A DNA stretch of 6,668 nucleotides from Paenibacillus sp. (GCA_029256665.1 JAQSXN010000226.1:1-6668); one strand, 5' to 3'. Positions 1 to 5,967 are shown, counted from the stretch's first letter. Program-made: numbers and translations. Notes: generated by a model from the letters alone, not told the origin.

Positions 1-108
1 ATCGGTATGGGTTTCCGTTTCGGTTTCGGTTTCGGTATCGGTATGGGTTTCCGTTTCGGTTTCGGTTTCGGTATCGGTATGGGTTTCCGTTTCGGTATCG
101 GTATCGGT
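1..108. repeat. Hexanucleotide tandem repeat in 36-bp higher-order units
   Basis: Eighteen consecutive hexamers follow the pattern NNNGGT or NNNCGT on the plus strand. They form a 36-bp unit (atcggt atgggt ttccgt, then three ttcggt) that occurs exactly at 1-36 and 37-72. A third unit at 73-108 differs only in its last two hexamers, which are atcggt. A decayed copy (atcgta) follows at 109-114. The array runs off the left edge, so its true length is unknown. The six-base period preserves any reading frame crossing it. In the minus strand it reads as Thr alternating with Asp, Glu or His; in the plus strand as Gly alternating with Ile, Met, Phe or Arg. Both frames are open through the array. Copy-number change would lengthen or shorten a protein without a frameshift. 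Confidence 0.95.
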
Positions 109-159
109 ATCGTATGCAAATGTAAAATCGTTAACAATTCTTTTATACGGCTCTGACAT
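1..159 (-). CDS. Candidate 5' part of a gene for a Thr-Asp/Glu/His dipeptide-repeat protein (runs off the left edge)
   Basis: An open minus-strand frame begins with ATG at 159-157. It encodes a non-repetitive start (MSEPYKRIVNDFTFAYD) and then an unbroken run of TD, TE and TH dipeptides to the edge. Another in-frame ATG lies three codons upstream at 168-166. I prefer the 159 start because it leaves a leader of about 20 bases after the predicted promoter (-35 at 209-214, -10 at 186-191). The ribosome binding site is poor (GAAAG about nine bases before the ATG). No signal peptide is visible in the first 17 residues. I do not recognise a family, and the low-complexity acidic/Thr repeat gives no function. 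The alternative is that the repeat is the Gly-rich C-terminal end of a plus-strand frame that stops at 154-156. The minus reading is favoured only by the promoter and the ordinary-looking N-terminus. Confidence 0.4.
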   Translation of the reverse strand, partial: MSEPYKRIVNDFTFAYDTDTDTETETHTDTETETETETHTDTETETETETHTD

Positions 160-185
160 TGCCAGCATCTTTCGGGGGTACACTG

Positions 186-214
186 ATGATAGTCGAAGCT
201 TGACCTCGCTTCAA
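186..214 (-). promoter_or_regulatory. Probable sigma-A-type promoter reading leftward into the repeat gene
   Basis: On the minus strand, TTGAAG (bases 214-209) is followed by exactly 17 bases and then TATCAT (191-186). This matches the TTGACA / TATAAT consensus at 4 of 6 and 5 of 6 positions with the ideal spacer. Transcription would start near 179, about 20 bases before the ATG at 159. It lies in the divergent gap between the repeat frame and the exported protein gene at 244. I found no comparably good plus-strand promoter for the latter in the same gap. Confidence 0.5.
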
Positions 215-228
215 TCATCCCGTTTCCC

Positions 229-235
229 AAGGAGG
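229..235 (+). promoter_or_regulatory. Strong Shine-Dalgarno site for the exported protein at 244
   Basis: AAGGAGG lies eight bases before the ATG at 244. It is a near-perfect complement of the 16S rRNA tail and fixes that start codon. Confidence 0.85.
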
Positions 236-243
236 CCATTCCA

Positions 244-717
244 ATGAAACTGATTGTCCGCAATACTCTTGTCGTCGTTCTCGCATCCGCTACGCTGCTA
301 GGAGGGTTGTTCCGTCCTCCATACGTCGAACCTGCGGAAGCCGCCCAAGTGCCCAGCATCGAGATCCTTCGATCCGCGGAGCAAGACGCCGCCCCAAACG
401 TTCAACAATCCGCCGTTCAGCAGCTATCGGGCCACTCTGCAGACATCTTAGAGCGGAACGGCCAGGTTTATGTGCCGATTCGCGGCTACGTCGAAGCGCA
501 TGAAGGCAAATTGATCTACAACCCGGAGACGACTTCCGTCGATGTTACCATCGACCGTATTTCGTTCTCCTTGCTTCTGGCCGAGTATGCCATCTTGTCG
601 GACGGCCGCTTGTCCGAAGGCGGGTTTATCGTCCATGACGGCGCGGCTTATCTATCGATCGACACGCTCTCCGCCTTAATGAGCGACAATGCCAAGCCGG
701 AGCAAGCACGCGCCTAG
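244..717 (+). CDS. Small exported protein with a copper-amine-oxidase-N-like (stalk) domain
   Basis: This 157-residue protein begins with a typical signal peptide: positive charges (K2, R6), a hydrophobic stretch at about 8-22, and an Ala-rich cleavage region near AEAA at 31-34. Residues 35-65 are a Gln/Ala-rich linker. Residues about 68-147 resemble half or more of a copper amine oxidase N-terminal-like (stalk) domain. That resemblance rests on an 'RNGQVYVPIRGYVEA' strand-turn motif, 'IYNPETTSVDVTI', and a second 'HDGAAYLSIDTLSALM' motif near the end. In Paenibacillus-type bacteria such domains occur on many cell-surface proteins and do not imply enzyme activity; no catalytic residues are visible. 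The protein is short and has no partner domain, so it is probably a small secreted or wall-associated protein of unknown role. Its stop (TAG, 715-717) interlocks with the stop of the convergent acetyltransferase gene. Confidence 0.8.
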   Translation: MKLIVRNTLVVVLASATLLGGLFRPPYVEPAEAAQVPSIEILRSAEQDAAPNVQQSAVQQLSGHSADILERNGQVYVPIRGYVEAHEGKLIYNPETTSVDVTIDRISFSLLLAEYAILSDGRLSEGGFIVHDGAAYLSIDTLSALMSDNAKPEQARA

Positions 718-1526
718 TCCCGATAACGCTCCAGCCACCATACCCCGTAATCAACCAGCTCTCTTACGCTCATAAGCCGAACTGCCGCATCGCCCAGTTC
801 CCCCATTTTAACGATACCTCTATCCTTCTCGAACTGTTCGCCAATCGCGCCGAAGTCTCCCGAATCGTATCCGATCTCTTCGAACTCCACCCAACGGCGG
901 ACGCCGTCCACCAGCAACGGAGCGCCTTGTTTCCCGTTCTTCTTGCTGCTATAATTCGCGCGATGCTCCGACAGATGCAGGGATGTGTTCTTGTCATGGC
1001 CAACGCCGAGCAGCAGCACCCAGCCATCCTGATCGTACACTCTAGCGAGCGGAGAATCCTCTCCAAGTCCATGATTCAGCGAATGACCCCGCGTAATCGT
1101 CTCGGCATGCCGCCCGCGAGCGGCGAACGACAATTGCGGATGCGAGCTTCGAATCGTCCCGTCCAGACCGCGGAAGCACTCCGCCACTGCTCCCATATAG
1201 TATGTCGGCGACCAATCCGGTCTGTAAGGAGGCATTTCCTCGCGAATAATGCTCCACCACGATTCCGGCACGGGCGGATTCTGCCAGTGGGAAGGCTCCG
1301 ACAGGCTGGACGTGTGCGTCGGCATAACAAGCGTTCCACTCGCGCCTAGCGCCGCCTCGAGTCCCAAGACGACGGCCGTTTCTCCGCCGACGATCCAGCG
1401 ATTCATCGACTTCATCGAAGCATGCACCAGCAGCGTCGTCCCTTCTTGTACCCCTAACCGGGCAAGCTCTTTCGCTATATTCGATACCGTAAGCGGCATG
1501 TCGTTCGTGTTGATCGGCGTGCTCAT
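714..1526 (-). CDS. AAC(3)-family N-acetyltransferase (YokD-like)
   Basis: The 270-residue product has the length and signature blocks of the antibiotic/aminoglycoside 3-N-acetyltransferase fold. An N-terminal 'LLVHASMKSMNRWIVGGETAVV' type block lies at 32-53, 'GTLVMPTHTSSLSEPSHW' at 64-81, 'HPQLSFAARG' from 129, 'LGEDSPLARVYD' at 154-165, and the strongly conserved 'NTSLHLSEHRA' at 180-190, which contains His184. Family members transfer acetyl from acetyl-CoA to an amine, classically N3 of 2-deoxystreptamine aminoglycosides. Chromosomal Bacillota homologues such as YokD have less certain substrates, so resistance cannot be concluded. The ATG at 1526 is supported by AGAGGAG (1534-1540) with a seven-base spacer. 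No signal peptide or membrane segment is seen, so it should be cytoplasmic. It appears to be a single-gene unit: a terminator ends the upstream gene, and I found no clear promoter in between. Confidence 0.9.
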   Translation of the reverse strand: MSTPINTNDMPLTVSNIAKELARLGVQEGTTLLVHASMKSMNRWIVGGETAVVLGLEAALGASGTLVMPTHTSSLSEPSHWQNPPVPESWWSIIREEMPPYRPDWSPTYYMGAVAECFRGLDGTIRSSHPQLSFAARGRHAETITRGHSLNHGLGEDSPLARVYDQDGWVLLLGVGHDKNTSLHLSEHRANYSSKKNGKQGAPLLVDGVRRWVEFEEIGYDSGDFGAIGEQFEKDRGIVKMGELGDAAVRLMSVRELVDYGVWWLERYRD

Positions 1527-1533
1527 CCGTATT

Positions 1534-1540
1534 CTCCTCT
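1534..1540 (-). promoter_or_regulatory. Shine-Dalgarno site for the acetyltransferase
   Basis: AGAGGAG on the minus strand, seven bases before the ATG at 1526, supports that start. The remaining upstream sequence to the terminator at 1633 shows no convincing -35/-10 pair. Confidence 0.75.
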
Positions 1541-1632
1541 TCCCGTCTCTTCTTATCCTCCCCTGTACCTTAACACGTCCGCGGACACGAACGAAAGGGT
1601 TCGATCAAAATCGGCTATCCGTTGCCGTGAAC

Positions 1633-1677
1633 AAAAAAACCGCAGACGACCCGCTCCCTGCGGGAATGCGCCTGCGG
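1633..1677 (-). terminator. Intrinsic terminator of the small HNH-repeat gene
   Basis: On the minus strand a nine-pair outer stem (1677-1669 with 1648-1640, one G-T wobble) encloses a second perfect five-pair stem (1664-1660 with 1654-1650; CCCGC/GCGGG, five-base loop). Seven Ts follow at 1639-1633. It lies 64-108 bases after the stop codon at 1741, and upstream of the acetyltransferase start. It should therefore insulate the two genes. Confidence 0.85.
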
Positions 1678-1740
1678 CTTCGAATGTCGTTGCATTCGTT
1701 CAACAAGATCTATGTATGTAGGTAATCGCGCGGCTAGGAG

Positions 1741-1914
1741 CTACAGCTGATCCGCGCTCTTAAGGGCGTGCTCCCAGCTTGGGAAGTAGAACAATGCGTT
1801 TTTCATCAACTCCGGATCGTGTTGCTTCACTTGCTTTTTGCCCATGGCTCCTCCCGAGCTTTGCAAATGCTTGATTCGGCGAACGACTTCGTCCGCTCCG
1901 AGCGTAGACTCCAT
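1741..1914 (-). CDS. 57-residue protein resembling a single homing-endonuclease-associated (HNH) repeat
   Basis: The predicted protein is 57 residues, basic in its middle and without a signal peptide or membrane segment. Residues about 10-55 match the outline of the homing-endonuclease-associated repeat. A first helix ('VVRRIKHLQSSG') leads to a basic turn ('MGKKQVKQHDPELMKNA'), and then to the hallmark 'FPSWEHALKSAD', where an aromatic plus 'SW..AL..A' closes the repeat. In larger proteins these repeats accompany HNH or other nucleases and are thought to help bind DNA. Here the repeat stands alone with no nuclease domain. The ATG at 1914 is chosen because AAAGGAG (1923-1929) sits eight bases upstream. 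The frame is open back to an ATG at 2001, but that start would overlap the upstream terminator and has no usable ribosome site. With terminators on both sides it appears monocistronic. A TATATT about 50 bases upstream could be a -10 element, without a good -35. Function is unknown; a small DNA-binding protein is a guess. Confidence 0.7.
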   Translation of the reverse strand: MESTLGADEVVRRIKHLQSSGGAMGKKQVKQHDPELMKNALFYFPSWEHALKSADQL

Positions 1915-1922
1915 GACATCCA

Positions 1923-1929
1923 CTCCTTT
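1923..1929 (-). promoter_or_regulatory. Shine-Dalgarno site that decides the start at 1914
   Basis: AAAGGAG on the minus strand lies eight bases before the ATG at 1914. It favours a 57-residue product over the 86-residue frame that could start at 2001. Confidence 0.75.
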
Positions 1930-1989
1930 CCAAAGTTGGTCCCCACCATTCATTCTTTCTGTTAAAACATGTAATATACGTTCGCGCGC

Positions 1990-2039
1990 AAAAAAGCTCA
2001 TCCCTTCGCGGGCTCTAAGCCACGCGGGTACGGATGAGC
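1990..2039 (-). terminator. Intrinsic terminator ending the GH76 operon
   Basis: On the minus strand, GCTCATCC (2039-2032) pairs perfectly with GGATGAGC (2003-1996), and six Ts follow at 1995-1990. Inside, CGCG and GGCT (2026-2023 with 2010-2007; 2021-2018 with 2014-2011) form a further stem with a three-base loop and one bulged base. It begins about 58 bases after the stop codon of the last GH76 gene at 2098. It therefore marks the 3' end of the permease-GH76 operon. Confidence 0.88.
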
Positions 2040-2097
2040 CACCGTTACATCTTCATGTTGTTCTTCCACTAATATGTCTTATCAAGATCGCGTCCTG

Positions 2098-3156
2098 CTA
2101 CGAGGCCGACCGTGCTCCGATGATCCCGCTTTCTTCCAGATCGGCCGCTCGTTCCAGCAGCATGATCGCGCTAAGCTGGGTGCTAAGCGTCACCCGTTCG
2201 GGCGGCGCGGATCCCCAATCCGTGTGGAACAGATCGCGCTCCGCGTCCCGCGCCGCGCTCCATAGGCTGTTGGCGTTGTCGAGCAGCAGTTCCTCCGCCC
2301 TCGTCCTGCCCGGCGCCGTCTTGGCGAGCTCCGCCAGGTAGCGAACCAGAATCCCTTTAAACAACCCTCCATCGCCATCCCCCTCGTCGGGGAATAGACC
2401 TGTCGAGTCAGCCGCCAACGCATTCCGCGTCGCTTCCGTCGTCCGGATCGCATCGGCCAGGTATTGCTCGTCGCGGGTTACTCGGTATAGCTCGACGCCC
2501 GCTCCGATGTAGACGCCTTGGCAATAGGTGAATTGCCAATCCTTGTCGATGGAGCCGTCGCCTGTCCGGTTCATCCCGTCCCAGACGAAGCCGCTCTCCG
2601 GATCGACGAGATTCGCCTTTTGCCATTCGTAGATGCGTTGGGCCCAGGACAAATCGTCCTCCACCCCGAACAGGCGAAACAACCGGCAAGCCAAGATGAT
2701 GGCCGGCGCGTTAGCCGGCGTATTCTTATAGTCGAGCTGCGACTTCTGCCAAGCGATGCCGCCGCCCATGTGATCGTTCCACCCCGTCTTGATGTCCTCC
2801 CACAACAGCAGCGCCGCTTCCTTGAACCGTTCGACGCCGGTCGCCTCGTAAGCTCGCAGCCACGAGATGGCCATCCATTCCATGTCGTCGTACAGCTCGT
2901 TCGGGAACGCCCCGCCGTTCCGCTTGAGCAATCCGTCGTACAGAGTCTCCAGCCGTTTCACGTAACCGGCGTCTCCCGTACGAATGTATCCGTCCGCGAG
3001 CGCGTCCACCGCGTGCGCCATCCACCAATAGTGGAAGATCGTATTGCATGCCCCGTCCGGGCATGGCGTCTCGATATTGTATAAGCCGATATGTTCGTTC
3101 CAGAATTGCGCTTCAAGCGCCGCCTGGGCCAGATCGGCCCGTTTGCCCCATGTCAT
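2098..3156 (-). CDS. Glycoside hydrolase family 76 protein without export signal (probably intracellular)
   Basis: The 352-residue protein is essentially one GH76 (alpha/alpha)6-barrel domain. The family's adjacent catalytic aspartates are at Asp90-Asp91 in 'NELYDDMEWMAISWLRAYEATG'. Other family blocks are 'FHYWWMAHAVDALADGY' (41-57), 'GGGIAWQKSQLDYKNTPANAPA' (131-152), 'DWQFTYCQGVYIGAGVELY' (206-224) and a 'DGGLFKGILVRYLAEL' block (262-277). Characterised GH76 enzymes are endo-alpha-1,6-mannanases. The N-terminus (MTWGKRADLAQAALEAQFW) goes straight into the fold with no signal peptide. An in-frame TAA (3172-3174) six codons upstream excludes a longer secreted form. Start support is GGAG five bases and AAGGGAG ten bases before the ATG. 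It is the last gene of the operon, 84 bases after the GH76 paralogue and 58 before the terminator. Cys32 and Cys37 match a pair in that paralogue. Inferred role: cytoplasmic breakdown of imported alpha-1,6-manno-oligosaccharides. Confidence 0.88.
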   Translation of the reverse strand: MTWGKRADLAQAALEAQFWNEHIGLYNIETPCPDGACNTIFHYWWMAHAVDALADGYIRTGDAGYVKRLETLYDGLLKRNGGAFPNELYDDMEWMAISWLRAYEATGVERFKEAALLLWEDIKTGWNDHMGGGIAWQKSQLDYKNTPANAPAIILACRLFRLFGVEDDLSWAQRIYEWQKANLVDPESGFVWDGMNRTGDGSIDKDWQFTYCQGVYIGAGVELYRVTRDEQYLADAIRTTEATRNALAADSTGLFPDEGDGDGGLFKGILVRYLAELAKTAPGRTRAEELLLDNANSLWSAARDAERDLFHTDWGSAPPERVTLSTQLSAIMLLERAADLEESGIIGARSAS

Positions 3157-3240
3157 GATGTCTCCACTCCCTTAATTCTGCTCTAGTTCTCCCGTAACGG
3201 AACGATATCCGTCGGTCATAAGCCGCACGTCGCTTGATTC

Positions 3241-4401
3241 TCATAAATGGCCATCCCGCTCCAGCCTCGCGACCTGCTCGAGCAGCATCATGCCGCTTAA
3301 CTGCGTGCTGAGCTGCACGACCTCGTCCGGCGTCTGCGCCCACGAATTGCTAAACAAGGCGGACTCCGCGTGTTTGCCGTACTCCCACAAGCTATCGGCG
3401 TTGGTCTTCAGCATCTCCATCAGCGACCTGGCGATCCCGTCTTCCGGATCGACGGCGATCAGTTCGCCCATGTAGCGGACGAGTACGCCCTTAAACAGCG
3501 CTCCGTCACCCTCTCCTTCCGAAGGAAGCATCCCCGTGGCGGGACTTGCGAAGGCTTCGCCCAGATGGGCGGCCGTCTTGCGGGCATCGGTCAAATAACC
3601 TTCCTCGCCCGTCGCCCTGTAAAGCTCCACTCCCGCACCGATATACACGCCTTGCCCGTACGTGAATTTCCAGTCCTTGTCGATCGAGCCGTCTCCCGTT
3701 CGATTGATGCCATCCCAGACGAGGCCGGTTTCGGGATTCACCAGATTCTCCTTCTGCCACGTGTAAATCTTCTTTGCCCATGCCAGATCGTCCTCAAGGC
3801 CGAATCGGTCATACAATCTGGCGGCCAAAATAACGGCCGGGGCGTTAGCCGGCGTGTTCTTATAGTCCAGCTGCGTCTTGCGCCATGCTATACCCCCGCC
3901 CATCTCCTCGTTCCACCCCGTCTTGATATCCTCCCAGAGCGCGAGCGCCGCTTCTTTATACCGCTCGTCTTCCGTCGCGTCGTAAGCGCGCAGCCAGGCA
4001 AGGCCCATCCATTCCATATCGTCGTAATATTCGTTAGGGAACACGCCAGCGTTGCGATCCAATATGCCCTGGTACAATTTCGCCAGCTGCTCCGCGTACC
4101 GTTCGCCGCCCGTTCGTTCGTACCCGTCGACCAGGACGTCGACCGCATGCGCCAGCCACCAATAGTTGAAAGGGTCGGTGCATAATTGGAGCATGCAAGG
4201 CGCCGCGTTGTTGTAGAGACCTCTGTTGTCATCCCAGAACGACTCGCCGAACTGCGCTTGCGCCTCTTCCGCGCGCTCCGCCCACTTGCCGCCGGATTTG
4301 CCGAATAACGTATTCAAATACCCGCTTCCCCATGCCGCGGCTACGACAAGAAACAATGCCGTGGCAAGCGCGGCCGCGATTCTCGCGTTTCTCCGCTTCA
4401 T
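3241..4401 (-). CDS. Glycoside hydrolase family 76 protein with N-terminal membrane anchor or signal
   Basis: The 386-residue protein starts with a basic MKRRNARI, then one hydrophobic segment (about 9-25). A Gly/Lys linker follows and the GH76 barrel runs from about residue 40. No lipobox cysteine is present. The only possible signal-peptidase site is an Ala-rich 'AAAW' near 21-24, so it is either a single-pass anchored enzyme facing outward or a secreted one. The catalytic Asp pair is at 127-128 ('NEYYDDMEWMGLAWLRAYDAT'). 'FNYWWLAHAVDVLVDGY' is at 78-94, 'GGGIAWRKTQLDYKNTPANAPA' at 168-189 and 'DWKFTYGQGVYIGAGVELY' at 243-261. It is clearly a paralogue of the next gene in the operon: most of these blocks differ by only a few residues. 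The ATG at 4401 has GGAGGG (4410-4405) just upstream, only 12 bases after the stop of the preceding GH76-CBM gene, so translational coupling is likely. Expected reaction: hydrolysis of alpha-1,6-mannosidic bonds. Confidence 0.88.
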   Translation of the reverse strand: MKRRNARIAAALATALFLVVAAAWGSGYLNTLFGKSGGKWAERAEEAQAQFGESFWDDNRGLYNNAAPCMLQLCTDPFNYWWLAHAVDVLVDGYERTGGERYAEQLAKLYQGILDRNAGVFPNEYYDDMEWMGLAWLRAYDATEDERYKEAALALWEDIKTGWNEEMGGGIAWRKTQLDYKNTPANAPAVILAARLYDRFGLEDDLAWAKKIYTWQKENLVNPETGLVWDGINRTGDGSIDKDWKFTYGQGVYIGAGVELYRATGEEGYLTDARKTAAHLGEAFASPATGMLPSEGEGDGALFKGVLVRYMGELIAVDPEDGIARSLMEMLKTNADSLWEYGKHAESALFSNSWAQTPDEVVQLSTQLSGMMLLEQVARLERDGHL

Positions 4402-4413
4402 GAACCCTCCATG

Positions 4414-5952
4414 CTACAAGCCGTAGATTTTGTCCAGATTCAAGTAGTTGTTGTTGCCCTTCGCGCTGTCGTAGCCGATCACGATCGTATTATGGCCCGC
4501 GTTCAGATTGACGCTCAGCGTGACCGTGTTCCAGTTGCCCCAGCCTCCCGTGCCGCCGAACGACAGATTGTTCGCCGCGACCGTTCCGTTGACGGAGACA
4601 TAGCGTCCCGCGTTGCCGGCTCCCGCGGCGTACCTGATCGTGACCGTTCGCGTGCTCGCCGCGTTCTGATTCACATGGAACGTAACGGACGAGCCGTTGC
4701 TGTTCCAGCCCGCCAGATAGCCGCGGGCGCTATACCCCGCATGCGTGCTTTCCGCGATGATCGCGCCGGTCTTGCGCGCGTTCTCGGCTTCATAAGTTCC
4801 ATTGCCGGCGATGTAGCCCGTATAGTTGTCCGGCGGCGTGAACTGCAGAATCGAAGCGCCCGCCGCGGCGGCGAGACTTTGCACGTAACTAGGTCCCGTC
4901 GGCGCCGTCCAGTCGCTGCCGATGACGTTGTCCGACGTTCTCCGATGGTTGAACGCCTGCGTGGCGTTCTGCTGCAGGAAATTCAGATACGTGGCATTGC
5001 CCGTCGCGATGCGGAGCTTGTTCAGGTTTCGCGCGAATATCATTTTGAAGCCGGCTGCATCGTTCTCTCCTTCGTAGAGCAAGGAGTAGGACAACGTCAT
5101 ATTCGAGATCACGTAGTTCGCCGCATTGTTCGCGTCCGTCAGATAGCTAGCCGTGCCCGTCGCCTGGTGCATGGCCAGCGCCGCGCCGAGGAACGTGCCG
5201 TAGTTGTACGTGAAGTCCCAGTCCACCACCGTGCCACTGCCGCTTCCCTCCACGTGGTCGTTGACTTTGCTGCCGGAGATCAGCCTGCTTTTGATCCAGT
5301 TATAGATGTTCTGGGCCTTCGTCAAATACGTATTGTCGCCGGTCGCGTTCATCAGCTTGATCGCCGTCATGACCATCGGCGCGTTGGTCGCGATGTTCTT
5401 CTGCGGGGACGTGCCGTCCCGCTTCCACCAGATGCCGCCGCCGTACGTGCCGTCATAGTCGCTATAGACTTCGTTGAATAGAAACCAAGCCCGGTTGCGG
5501 TATTCGGCGGTTCCCGTCAGCTCGTAGGCGCGCATGCAGGCCAGCGCCCACCAGCCGAGGTCGTCGTTGAAGTCGTTGACGAGCATGTCCGGAACCTTGG
5601 CGTTAAAGCCGTCGTACACATCGTCGATCATCGTCCGGTACGTCGAGCTTCCCGTCCGTTCGTACGCGTCCATGACCGTCTCCCATAGCTGGGCTTCCCA
5701 CCAAAAGTCGGTGTACAATCCGCCGTCGGGACCGTGAGCATGTTCGGGATGGATCAGGTGATCGCTGTTCGTATAGAAGTACTTCGCCGCGGGATCGTAG
5801 AACGTACTCACGAATCCGTTCATCGCCGTGTCGGCGTTAGCCGACGTGAAGGCTTCGGCCTTGTTGCCTCCCGTCGCCAGGACGGGCAAGGCAAGCGCGG
5901 CCGCCAGCAGAACGGTCAGCCGCCTTCGTCCGGATATCCATTGTTTTCTCAT
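4414..5952 (-). CDS. Secreted GH76 alpha-1,6-mannanase with C-terminal CBM35/CBM6-like module
   Basis: The 512-residue protein has a clear signal peptide: basic RKQWISGRRR, a Leu/Ala core at about 12-26 and likely cleavage after 'AEA' at 32-34. The GH76 catalytic domain spans about 36-370, with the catalytic Asp pair at 130-131 in 'VNDFNDDLGWWALACMRAYELTG', 'GGGIWWKRDG' at 171-180, 'KNIATNAPMVMTAIKL' at 185-200 and 'DWDFTYNYGTFLGAALAMHQATG' at 244-266. A short linker leads to a beta-sandwich carbohydrate-binding module at about 387-512. It opens with 'YEAEN' and has 'GNAGRYVSVNG', 'WGNWNTVTLSVNLNAGHNTI' and 'NNYLNLDKI', typical of CBM35 or CBM6. Characterised GH76 enzymes cut alpha-1,6-mannan backbones internally. 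The frame is open further upstream, but AAGGAG eight bases before the ATG at 5952 and the signal peptide immediately after it fix this start. It follows the ABC permease by 74 bases on the same strand. It is more divergent from the other two GH76 proteins than they are from each other. Confidence 0.92.
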   Translation of the reverse strand: MRKQWISGRRRLTVLLAAALALPVLATGGNKAEAFTSANADTAMNGFVSTFYDPAAKYFYTNSDHLIHPEHAHGPDGGLYTDFWWEAQLWETVMDAYERTGSSTYRTMIDDVYDGFNAKVPDMLVNDFNDDLGWWALACMRAYELTGTAEYRNRAWFLFNEVYSDYDGTYGGGIWWKRDGTSPQKNIATNAPMVMTAIKLMNATGDNTYLTKAQNIYNWIKSRLISGSKVNDHVEGSGSGTVVDWDFTYNYGTFLGAALAMHQATGTASYLTDANNAANYVISNMTLSYSLLYEGENDAAGFKMIFARNLNKLRIATGNATYLNFLQQNATQAFNHRRTSDNVIGSDWTAPTGPSYVQSLAAAAGASILQFTPPDNYTGYIAGNGTYEAENARKTGAIIAESTHAGYSARGYLAGWNSNGSSVTFHVNQNAASTRTVTIRYAAGAGNAGRYVSVNGTVAANNLSFGGTGGWGNWNTVTLSVNLNAGHNTIVIGYDSAKGNNNYLNLDKIYGL

Positions 5953-5960
5953 CACATGCA

Positions 5961-5967
5961 CTCCTTC
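5961..5967 (-). promoter_or_regulatory. Shine-Dalgarno site that decides the secreted GH76 start
   Basis: GAAGGAG on the minus strand is eight bases before the ATG at 5952. It rules in favour of this start over in-frame starts up to 6225, which would bury the signal peptide behind about 90 unrelated residues. Confidence 0.85.

Noticed and set aside
1..114. CRISPR array
   Set aside because: The 36-bp units are direct tandem copies without unique spacers and are themselves built from hexamers.
1..156. Plus-strand frame reading Gly-Phe/Ile/Met repeats and stopping at 154-156
   Set aside because: It cannot be excluded, but nothing inside the window supports it. The minus-strand reading has a start, a natural N-terminus and a promoter, so it was preferred at low confidence.
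200..228. Plus-strand promoter beginning with TTGACC at 200 for the exported protein
   Set aside because: The bases 17 downstream (tttccc) do not resemble a -10 element, and other spacings were no better.
1915..2001. Upstream start at 2001 for the small HNH-repeat protein
   Set aside because: The extra 29 codons overlap the GH76 operon terminator, lack a usable ribosome site and are not part of the repeat domain.
3157..3240. Frameshift that removed a signal peptide from the last GH76 gene
   Set aside because: The other frames in this short gap give no hydrophobic signal-like stretch, and a ribosome site is properly placed before the ATG at 3156.
2518..4185. Long plus-strand open frames opposite the two other GH76 genes
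   Set aside because: The frames at 2518-3084 and 3370-4185 resemble each other only because the GH76 paralogues beneath them are similar. No ribosome sites or recognisable domains are present.
4411..5481. 356-codon plus-strand open frame
   Set aside because: It is antisense to the GH76-CBM gene, and its Arg/Val-rich composition is typical of a shadow frame in GC-rich DNA. The opposite strand carries an unmistakable protein family.
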